Assembly (NCBI GenBank): GCA_001898825.1
Contig: MKVK01000051.1
Span: 1-64,000 of the forward strand
Length of the DNA: 64,000 bases
Direction: 5' to 3'
Source: Magnetospirillum sp. 64-120
GTDB lineage: Bacteria; Pseudomonadota; Alphaproteobacteria; Rhodospirillales; Magnetospirillaceae
Shown: positions 58,067 through 64,000 of the stretch, in pieces
Position numbering within the stretch: the stretch's first letter is position 1
How the letters are laid out: each line of letters opens with the position of its first letter
Notes under the pieces: generated by a model
Seen by the model: only the letters and a program-made list of their open reading frames with translations
Told to the model about the DNA's origin: nothing
Database searches by the model: none
Translations under genes and position numbers: made by a program

Positions 58067-59245
58067 TTAGTACCCTTCGGCGATTCTGGGCGAGCGACGC
58101 TGCGGCAGCAACACCCAATAACGGCCAGCGCTTTTCATCCGTCCGGCTTTCTGGAAGGCGTCCTCGCCGCTGCCCCAGAAAAAGTCGCCGCGCACCGGCC
58201 CCTTGATGGCGGCACCGGTATCTTGGGCCATCACCAGACGGCGCAGCGGCGCGCCCGACGGTTCCACGGTGTCCAGGAACAGCGGCAGACCCAGGGCGAC
58301 GTAACGCGGGTCGACGGCCATGGAGCGGCCTGCGGTCAGGGCCACCCCTTCCGACCCCACCGGGCCGTCGCCGTTGATCAGGGAATAGAACACATAGCGC
58401 GGATTTTCCGCCATCAACGCCTTGGCCTGGGCGGGGTTGGCCTTCAGCCAGGCCCGCACCGACGGCATGGAAGTGTCGGTGACCAGGCCGCGATCGCGCA
58501 AAATCTTGCTGATGCCGACGAACTTCAGGCCGTTGGTGGCGGCGACGCCCAGACGCAGCACGCTGCCGTCGTCCAGATGGATGCGGCCCGAGCCCTGAAT
58601 GTGCAGGATATGGGCGTCCACCGGGTCCTCGACCCAGGCCACCGGATTGGCCAGCTTGTCGATGGCCCCGGCCTCGATCTCGGCCCGGCTGTAATAGGGG
58701 ACCAGCTTGGAACCGACGATGCGGCCGGTTTCCTGGGAACCGTCGGCGCCCTTGCGGATCACCAGATCGCGGGGCTTGCCATAGATGGGAACGGTATAAC
58801 GCGCCGTGCGATGGCGAGAGCCATCCAGTTCCGGCTCGAAATAGCCGGTGAAGGTGCCTTGGTCGTTGCCGTTGTTCACCGCCAGGAAGGGGGTGAACCA
58901 GCCTTCGAAGAAGGTCCGCGCCCCCCCATGGTCGGCAGGGCCGACGCGCTTGGCGGCGGCGCAGGGCGTGTACCAGTCGGCCACCGTGCCACCCATGCCG
59001 TCCTGGCCCACCGAACGGTCGAAAGGCAGTTTCAACAGGCGGTCGCAAGTACGGTTCAGCGCCGGCAGGGCCTGGGCCAAAGCGTCGTCCTGCCAGCCGG
59101 GAATGTCGGCGAAACGCGCCGGCACCAGCCCGAACTGGTCGGGCAGCGGCGTGCTGGGCGCCGGCAGCGGCGGCGGACGACGCGGTGTTTCCGAAGCGCA
59201 GGACGCCGACAGCGCGGCAAGCAACAGGACCGCCAGACGCTTCAT
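58067..59245 (-). CDS. mltA: Membrane-bound lytic murein transglycosylase A
   Basis: A 392-residue lipoprotein; the signal peptide ends in lipobox LSASC (Cys16). The MltA barrel is seen in GTFTGYFEPELDGSRHRTARYT (core FTGYFEPELDGS) and IHLDDGSVLRLGVAATNG, and the 3D domain with the catalytic Asp in VMAQDTGAAIKGPVRGDFFWG (core MAQDTGAAIKG). It cuts peptidoglycan to 1,6-anhydro products in the periplasm. It starts 7 bases after the Tim44-like gene. Length is normal. Confidence 0.95.
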   Translation of the reverse strand: MKRLAVLLLAALSASCASETPRRPPPLPAPSTPLPDQFGLVPARFADIPGWQDDALAQALPALNRTCDRLLKLPFDRSVGQDGMGGTVADWYTPCAAAKRVGPADHGGARTFFEGWFTPFLAVNNGNDQGTFTGYFEPELDGSRHRTARYTVPIYGKPRDLVIRKGADGSQETGRIVGSKLVPYYSRAEIEAGAIDKLANPVAWVEDPVDAHILHIQGSGRIHLDDGSVLRLGVAATNGLKFVGISKILRDRGLVTDTSMPSVRAWLKANPAQAKALMAENPRYVFYSLINGDGPVGSEGVALTAGRSMAVDPRYVALGLPLFLDTVEPSGAPLRRLVMAQDTGAAIKGPVRGDFFWGSGEDAFQKAGRMKSAGRYWVLLPQRRSPRIAEGY

Positions 59246-59252
59246 GATCGGC

Positions 59253-59969
59253 CTAGGCCCCGTCTTCGCTGCGGTCTTCGGCGTCGCCTTCGGAAACCGC
59301 CCGGGTGGCGCTCAGCTGCCAATTGGGGTTGTTCGACCGCGTGTCGCGGCTGAAGGTCCATTCGTCGGTGACCTTGGCGATGCGCGACGGGTCGCCGTCG
59401 ACGATCTTGCCGTCCAGGTCCTTGATGACGTTGATCTGTTCGCTGACGAAACGCACGGTGACCTGGGCGACGCTGCCCACCAGCACCGCCTCGATCATCT
59501 CGGCCGAGATGATGCCCATGACTTCGGTGGTCATCTCCTCGCCGGCGCGGGCGCGGTCGTCGATGGCGTCGCAGAACGGCTTGTAGACCTGATCGGCCAA
59601 CAGCGGGCGCAACGCCTTCTTGTCGCCGACGGCATAGGCGGAAACGATCATTTCAAACGCCATGCGGGCGCCCGACAGAAAGGTCTGGGTGGTGAAATTG
59701 GGGTCGCGGGCACGGATGGCCGCCTCGCCCCGGCCCACCGGACCGGCGGAGGGGGCGGGGGCGGGCTGCGCGTCTTCCACTGTCTTGCGAGCCCGACCCA
59801 GGTCGACCACGTTGTCGGCGGCATTGGGTTCGGCGGGGCCACGGTTCCACTGCGCCGGGGGCTTTTCGGTCCCGGTACGCCTGCCCAGCACCGAACGCAG
59901 GCGCAGGATCAGAAAAACCGCCACCACGGCGAAGAAAACGATATCGAGGGCGTGCAAACCGTCGTCCAT
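59253..59969 (-). CDS. Tim44/TimA-like membrane-anchored protein
   Basis: A 238-residue protein with an N-terminal membrane helix (about 8-26, LDIVFFAVVAVFLILRLRS) and a linker, then a Tim44-like domain (about 95-225) with FLSGARMAFEMIVSAYAVGD and the strand VAQVTVRFVSEQINVIKD. These are bacterial relatives of the mitochondrial inner-membrane import adaptor; their role in bacteria is not settled. It diverges from fxsA and heads the operon with mltA and smr. Confidence 0.92.
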   Translation of the reverse strand: MDDGLHALDIVFFAVVAVFLILRLRSVLGRRTGTEKPPAQWNRGPAEPNAADNVVDLGRARKTVEDAQPAPAPSAGPVGRGEAAIRARDPNFTTQTFLSGARMAFEMIVSAYAVGDKKALRPLLADQVYKPFCDAIDDRARAGEEMTTEVMGIISAEMIEAVLVGSVAQVTVRFVSEQINVIKDLDGKIVDGDPSRIAKVTDEWTFSRDTRSNNPNWQLSATRAVSEGDAEDRSEDGA

Positions 59970-60036
59970 GGACCTATTTCGCTTAAGGGGTGTTCCAACC
60001 CGTCACAGATAAGCCCGGAAGGGGGAAAGAGCAAGC

Positions 60037-60495
60037 ATGGCATGGCTTTTAATCACCCTGGTGATCGCCATCCCGGTGGTGGAAATCGCCGTCTTCATCA
60101 AGGTCGCCCAGGGAATTGGCGTGGTGGCCGCCGTATTGGTCGCCATCGGCGCCGGATTGATCGGTCTGATCATGGTCCGCACCCAGGGCTTGCGCACCTT
60201 GATGGTGGCGAAAAGCATGGCCGACCGCGGCCAGTTGCCGATCGCGGAAATGTTCGACGGCATGTGCATCGCCCTGGCCGGCTGCCTGCTGATCCTGCCC
60301 GGATTCCTGTCGGATCTTTTGGCCATAGCCTTGCTGTTGCCGCCGGTGCGGACGGTCTTGAAAGCCTGGCTGGCCCGTCATGTGACGGTGGTCGGGGCCA
60401 CCACGTCGGGGCCGTCCCACCGCCACGGCGCGGAAGTCATCGACGGCGAATATACCGTGGTCGAGCCCACGGATCGTCAGATCGGCCCCAACTAA
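60037..60495 (+). CDS. fxsA: FxsA-family membrane protein
   Basis: A 152-residue membrane protein with two or three helices: LITLVIAIPVVEIAVFIKVA, then VVAAVLVAIGAGLIGLIMVR, and GCLLILPGFLSDLLAIALLL. The short cytoplasmic tail is variable. In Escherichia coli its overproduction relieves phage T7 exclusion by F plasmid; the native role is unclear. It neighbours secB and the Tim44-like gene, as in many alphaproteobacteria. ATG 60037 has GGGGGAAAGAGC upstream. Confidence 0.93.
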   Translation: MAWLLITLVIAIPVVEIAVFIKVAQGIGVVAAVLVAIGAGLIGLIMVRTQGLRTLMVAKSMADRGQLPIAEMFDGMCIALAGCLLILPGFLSDLLAIALLLPPVRTVLKAWLARHVTVVGATTSGPSHRHGAEVIDGEYTVVEPTDRQIGPN

Positions 60496-60575
60496 ACCTT
60501 CCCGACTGGAAACGAAGGGCGATCCATGTTAGCGGTTGCCCGTAGTGACGCCTAACCCAGTCAAGGAAATATTCG

Positions 60576-61037
60576 ATGTCCGACGAAAACACCATGCCCC
60601 CGCTGGTCATCAACGGCCAATACGTCAAGGACCTGTCGTTCGAGGTCCCGGGCGCTCCGGGCATCTATGCCGAAATGTCTGGCCAGAACCCGGAAATTCC
60701 GATTCACGTCGACATCAACGCCGCCGCCATCGCCGAAAAGACCTTCGAAGTCACCTTGCACCTGAAGGTGGAAGCGGTGCTGCCCGGCAACAAGCCGGTC
60801 TTCCTGGTGGAACTGGCCTATGCCGGCATCTTCACCCTGAACGTCCCGGACGAGCACATCCAGCCCATGCTGCTGATCGAATGCCCGCGCCTGCTGTTCC
60901 CGTTCGCCCGCGCCATCATCGGCGACCTGACCCGCGACGGCGCCTTCCCGCCGCTGATGATCCAGCCCATCGACTTCATGCAGCTGTACCGTTCGCGCGC
61001 CGAAGCCGCCGAAGGCCAGGAAGCCGGCCACGCCTGA
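60576..61037 (+). CDS. secB: Protein-export chaperone SecB
   Basis: A 153-residue tetrameric chaperone that holds preproteins unfolded for SecA. Landmarks are VLPGNKPVFLVELAYAGIFTL (core), IECPRLLFPFARAIIGDLTRDGAFPP (core LLFPFARAIIGDLTRDG) and PLMIQPIDFMQLY. ATG 60576 has AAGGAAAT upstream. The gene is convergent with the VWA gene across 19 bases. Normal length. Confidence 0.98.
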   Translation: MSDENTMPPLVINGQYVKDLSFEVPGAPGIYAEMSGQNPEIPIHVDINAAAIAEKTFEVTLHLKVEAVLPGNKPVFLVELAYAGIFTLNVPDEHIQPMLLIECPRLLFPFARAIIGDLTRDGAFPPLMIQPIDFMQLYRSRAEAAEGQEAGHA

Positions 61038-61056
61038 TCATTGTCCCGCGTGAATG

Positions 61057-62271
61057 TTATCGGGGCGGCGCCAAACCGGCGCTGCCCCGGTTCAGTTCGC
61101 GCATGGCCTGATCCAGACCTTCCAGGGTCATGGGATACATGCGCCCGGCCATCTGTTCGTGCAGCATGGCGATGGATTCGGTCCATTGCCAATGGCGCGG
61201 CGGCGACGGGTTCAACCACACCGCCTGCGACCAATGGTCCAGCAGACGGCGCATCCACACCGATCCCGATTCCTCGTTCCATTCTTCCACCGCCGCCCCC
61301 GGCGTGCTGATTTCCCATGGGCTCATGGACGCGTCGCCGACGATCACCAGCTTCCAGTCGGGGGGATAGGTGTTCAGCACCTCCCAGGTCGGCACCCGGT
61401 CGTCCCAGCGTCGTGCGTTGTCGCGCCACAGATGCCCATAGGGGCAATTGTGGAAATAATAATGCTCCAGGTGCTTGAACTCGGACCGCGCCGCCGAGAA
61501 CAGTTCCTCGCACACCCGGATATGCGGGTCCATGGAGCCGCCCACGTCCAGCAACAGCAACACCTTGATCTTGTTGTGGCGTTCCGGGCGCATGTGGACG
61601 TCCAACATCCCACCGGCCCGCGCCGTGCCGGTGATGGTGGCGTCCAGATCCAGTTCGGTGGCCGCCCCTTCGCGGGCGAACTTCCGCAAGCGCCGCAGCG
61701 CCATACGGAAGTTGCGGGTGCCCAAGTCCAGAGTGTCGTCCAGGTTCTTGAAGTCGCGGCGGTCCCACACCTTGGTGGCGCGGTTGTGGCGGTTGGTGGC
61801 TTGGCCGATGCGGATACCCGCCGGATTATAGCCATAGGCGCCGAACGGCGAGGTCCCCGCCGTGCCGATCCACTTGTTGCCGCCGTGATGTTCCTCGTTC
61901 TGTTCGGCCAGACGCTGGCGCAGACGCTCCATCAATTCCTCGAAGCCGCCGGCCCCTTGGATTTCCGCCATTTCTTCCGGGCTTAAAAGCTTTTCCGCCA
62001 TGGCGCGCAGCCATTGTTCGGGAATTTGGGCGATGAATTCCTCAAGACTGCCGGCCTCGGTCGTCACCCCCTTGAACACTTGGCCGAACACCCGGTCGAA
62101 CTTGTCCAGGTTGCGTTCGTCCTTCACCAGCACCGAGCGTGACAGATAATAGAAATCCTCGACGCTGAACCCGGCGACGCCCTTGGCCACCGCTTCCAAC
62201 AGCGTCAGGTATTCGCGCAAGCTGACCGGAACCTTGGCGTTGCGCAAAGACAGGAACAGGTCGAGGAACAT
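61057..62271 (-). CDS. VWA-domain CoxE-like protein
   Basis: A 404-residue cytoplasmic protein. N-terminal MFLDLFLSLRNAKVPVSLREY and YYLSRSVLVKDERNLDKFD are typical of the CoxE family. The C-terminal von Willebrand A domain (about 215-390) has the metal site VLLLLDVGGSMDPHI (D-x-G-x-S), a slight variant of D-x-S-x-S. It partners the MoxR ATPase encoded 3 bases upstream; such pairs act as chaperones that activate metalloenzymes. The client is not identified. Confidence 0.9.
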   Translation of the reverse strand: MFLDLFLSLRNAKVPVSLREYLTLLEAVAKGVAGFSVEDFYYLSRSVLVKDERNLDKFDRVFGQVFKGVTTEAGSLEEFIAQIPEQWLRAMAEKLLSPEEMAEIQGAGGFEELMERLRQRLAEQNEEHHGGNKWIGTAGTSPFGAYGYNPAGIRIGQATNRHNRATKVWDRRDFKNLDDTLDLGTRNFRMALRRLRKFAREGAATELDLDATITGTARAGGMLDVHMRPERHNKIKVLLLLDVGGSMDPHIRVCEELFSAARSEFKHLEHYYFHNCPYGHLWRDNARRWDDRVPTWEVLNTYPPDWKLVIVGDASMSPWEISTPGAAVEEWNEESGSVWMRRLLDHWSQAVWLNPSPPRHWQWTESIAMLHEQMAGRMYPMTLEGLDQAMRELNRGSAGLAPPR

Positions 62272-62274
62272 GGC

Positions 62275-63120
62275 CTAGTTGCCCCGGCGGTTCATGAAGG
62301 CCAGACGTTCGAACAGGTGCACGTCCTGTTCGTTCTTGAGCAGCGCCCCATGCAGCTTGGGGATCAGATTCTTGGTGTCGCCGGAACGCAATTCGTCGGG
62401 GGACAAATCTTCCGACACCAGCAGCTTGATCCAATCCAGCAATTCCGAGGTGCTGGGCTTCTTCTTCAGACCGGGAACCTCGCGCACGTCGAAGAACACC
62501 GCCAAGGCCTGTTGCAGCAGGGCCGGCTTGATGCCGGGGTAATGCACCTCGACGATCTGCGCCATGGTGTCGCGCTCGGGGAAGCGGATGTAATGGAAGA
62601 AACAGCGGCGCAGGAAAGCGTCGGGCAGTTCCTTTTCATTGTTCGAGGTGATGATCACCAGCGGGCGCTTGGCCGCCTTGACCACTTGGCGGGTTTCGTA
62701 GACGTGGAATTCCATACGGTCCAGTTCCAGCAACAGGTCGTTGGGGAACTCGATGTCGGCCTTGTCGATCTCGTCGATCAGCAAGATGGGGGTGGTCTCG
62801 GCCTCGAAGGCCTGCCACAGCTTGCCCTTGACGATGTAGTTGGCGATGTCGTTGACCCGTGGGTCGCCCAATTGCGAGTCGCGCAGGCGCGCCACCGCGT
62901 CATATTCGTAAAGCCCCTGCTGGGCCTTGGTGGTCGACTTGATGTGCCAGGAAATCAGCGGCCGGCCCAACGCCTTGGCCACTTCCTGGGCCAGCACCGT
63001 CTTGCCGGTCCCCGGCTCGCCCTTGATCAGCAGCGGTCGTTCCAGGGTCAGGGCAGCGTTGACCGCCACCATCAGGTCGGGGGTGGCGATATAGGATTCG
63101 GTTCCGGTGAATTTGCTCAT
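62275..63120 (-). CDS. MoxR-type AAA+ ATPase
   Basis: A 281-residue ATPase. Walker A is GEPGTGKT, Walker B ILLIDEIDKAD, sensor 1 IITSNNEKELPDAFLRRC (core). ATG 63120 begins MSKFTGTESYIATPDLM and has AGGAGGAA 4 bases upstream; the longer frame to 63168 runs through the leader hairpin. It works with the downstream VWA protein on an unknown client enzyme. Its ribosome-binding site is sequestered in a 16-bp stem, so translation is probably regulated. Confidence 0.93.
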   Translation of the reverse strand: MSKFTGTESYIATPDLMVAVNAALTLERPLLIKGEPGTGKTVLAQEVAKALGRPLISWHIKSTTKAQQGLYEYDAVARLRDSQLGDPRVNDIANYIVKGKLWQAFEAETTPILLIDEIDKADIEFPNDLLLELDRMEFHVYETRQVVKAAKRPLVIITSNNEKELPDAFLRRCFFHYIRFPERDTMAQIVEVHYPGIKPALLQQALAVFFDVREVPGLKKKPSTSELLDWIKLLVSEDLSPDELRSGDTKNLIPKLHGALLKNEQDVHLFERLAFMNRRGN

Positions 63121-63173
63121 GCGTTCCTCCTGGCCGTCCAAGGTACGGACGGCCAGGAGGAAGAGCAATTATA
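63121..63173 (-). promoter_or_regulatory. moxR promoter and 5' leader hairpin covering the ribosome-binding site
   Basis: A perfect minus-strand TATAAT (63173-63168) predicts a start at about 63161. The leader would then begin with TTCCTCCTGGCCGTCC (63162-63147), which pairs exactly, 16 bp, with GGACGGCCAGGAGGAA (63139-63124) around a 7-base loop. The 3' arm includes the AGGAGGAA ribosome-binding site of moxR, 3 bases before ATG. The -35 element is weak (about GTGATG, 63196-63191). Nothing else is seen in the rest of the 128-base gap apart from GC-rich complementary stretches around 63202-63236 that may end the chemoreceptor gene. Confidence 0.8.
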
Positions 63174-63248
63174 GAAATGGTCTAAGCTACCATCACACCC
63201 TAAGCCCGGCGGCGTTTGAGCCGGCCCGGCACGGGCTACGCCACGCGC

Positions 63249-64000
63249 CTACTGCATACGCATGCCGGAACAGACACGGACGATGAAGGCGTCGATGTCG
63301 TCGTTCATGCCCACCGTGCGCGACGCCATGTCGCCGGCGGCGACCAGCACCTGATCGGCGGCTTCGGTGGCGGTGCCGGCCACTTCGCTGACTTCGTTGA
63401 TGGTGCCGGCGACGGTTTGCACGCCGGCGGCGACGTCGCGGATGGCACGGCTGATTTCGGCGACCGCCGCCGATTGCTGCTCGGTGGCCGCGGCGATGCC
63501 CGACGCGTTGTCGTTGATGTCGCGGATCATGCCGGCGATACGGCGCACCGCGTCCACCGCTTCCCGGGTCGCTTGGCGCATGCCTTCGATCTGGTTGGTG
63601 ATGTCGTCGGTGGCGCGGCTGGTCTGGTTGGCCAGGTGCTTGACCTCGTTGGCGACCACGGCGAAGCCCTTGCCGGCGTCGCCGGCGCGGGCCGCCTCGA
63701 TGGTGGCGTTCAGCGCCAAAAGGTTGGTCTGGCTGGCGATCTCGGTGATCATCTTGACCACGTCGCCGATGCGTTGGGCGGCCTCGGCCAAGCCCTGGAT
63801 GGCGGAATCGGTTTGTGTGGCGACGGTCACCGTGTCCTGGGCCATGGTGGCCGAGTCCTGGATGCGCGACGCCACTTCACGGATGCCCGACGACACCTGT
63901 TCGGCGGCGGCGGCCACCGATTCCACGTTCGAAGACGCGTCTTCGGCGGCGCGGGCGACGGTGGCCGACTGGTCCGAAGTCTGGTTGGCGATATCGCGCA
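63249..64000 (-). CDS. Methyl-accepting chemotaxis protein, C-terminal signalling part (5' end outside window)
   Basis: The last 249 codons of a chemoreceptor; the reading frame enters from the right edge and stops at 63249. The CheA/CheW-binding hairpin tip is intact: [33 protein letters not shown], cited by core [20 protein letters not shown]. Long coiled-coil helices lie either side ([20 protein letters not shown] and [19 protein letters not shown]). The C-terminus [11 protein letters not shown] lacks a CheR-tether pentapeptide. The sensor domain is not in the window. GTG 63926 inside it is not the true start. Confidence 0.95.
   Translation of the reverse strand, partial: RDIANQTSDQSATVARAAEDASSNVESVAAAAEQVSSGIREVASRIQDSATMAQDTVTVATQTDSAIQGLAEAAQRIGDVVKMITEIASQTNLLALNATIEAARAGDAGKGFAVVANEVKHLANQTSRATDDITNQIEGMRQATREAVDAVRRIAGMIRDINDNASGIAAATEQQSAAVAEISRAIRDVAAGVQTVAGTINEVSEVAGTATEAADQVLVAAGDMASRTVGMNDDIDAFIVRVCSGMRMQ

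Noticed and set aside
1-64000. tRNA, rRNA genes or insertion sequences
   Set aside because: I saw no cloverleaf with a TTCGAATCC-type arm, no rRNA sequence, and no transposase or terminal repeats. A tRNA scan would settle the first.

Overview
The window is a gene-dense, GC-rich stretch of an alphaproteobacterial chromosome. It holds 3'-truncated ccoP at the left edge, a 5'-truncated chemoreceptor gene at the right edge, and no gene-free stretch above 300 bases. A cbb3 oxidase operon behind a perfect FNR/FixK palindrome, CckA beside flhB, a perfect CtrA box before flgB, a PHA phasin, a bacteriohemerythrin, a group III truncated haemoglobin, and the hisB-H-A-F-E / hslVU / smr-mltA-tim44 / fxsA-secB blocks together fit a motile, microaerobic member of the Rhodospirillaceae, most like Magnetospirillum or a close relative. 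That placement is from memory of gene order and protein sequence, not from a search.

Layout. 1-2.9 kb: ccoNOQP on the minus strand. 3-4.6 kb: RlmI-like methyltransferase and a Cys-cluster protein. 4.6-9.8 kb: a six-gene minus-strand signalling operon (OmpR-type regulator, receiver-kinase, SiaB-like kinase, SiaC-like protein, histidine kinase, FIST protein). 10-11.4 kb: a stand-alone DnaA domain IV protein and prolyl aminopeptidase. 11.5-14.1 kb: queA-tgt and a truncated haemoglobin. 14.2-17.9 kb: lipoprotein and argD-argF-hslO. 18.1-21.5 kb: phasin, CBS protein, Hsp20, small envelope or stress ORFs and hemerythrin. 21.7-26.7 kb: a branched-chain-type ABC importer with a nucleoside deoxyribosyltransferase. 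26.7-29.3 kb: a lipoprotein / response regulator / kinase operon.

29.4-36.9 kb: two divergent flagellar operons (fhlB-unknown-fliO-fliP leftward; flgB-flgC-fliE-fliQ-fliR-flhB-cckA rightward) separated by a CtrA box. 37-40.6 kb: recA, duplicated terminators, mutL and a small membrane protein. 40.6-47.1 kb: sensor kinase, receiver/pentapeptide-repeat fusion, Atm1-type ABC exporter, and a three-gene island with a RelE-like protein, an XRE regulator and a DUF6941-like protein. 47.2-52.8 kb: his genes interrupted by a methyltransferase and an MscS/cNMP channel. 52.9-56.6 kb: SGNH protein, hslVU and a Crp-type regulator. 56.6-63.1 kb: conserved tim44-mltA-smr block, fxsA, secB and a MoxR/VWA pair. 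63.2-64 kb: chemoreceptor fragment.

Connections. The CckA-CtrA relay gene is co-transcribed with the flagellar export genes that its target regulator probably controls, giving a closed loop in one locus. The most system-like novelty is the SiaB/SiaC partner-switch pair placed between two histidine kinases with a FIST sensor and no SiaA or SiaD. The most striking regulatory structure is a 16-bp stem that buries the moxR ribosome-binding site right at the predicted transcript start.
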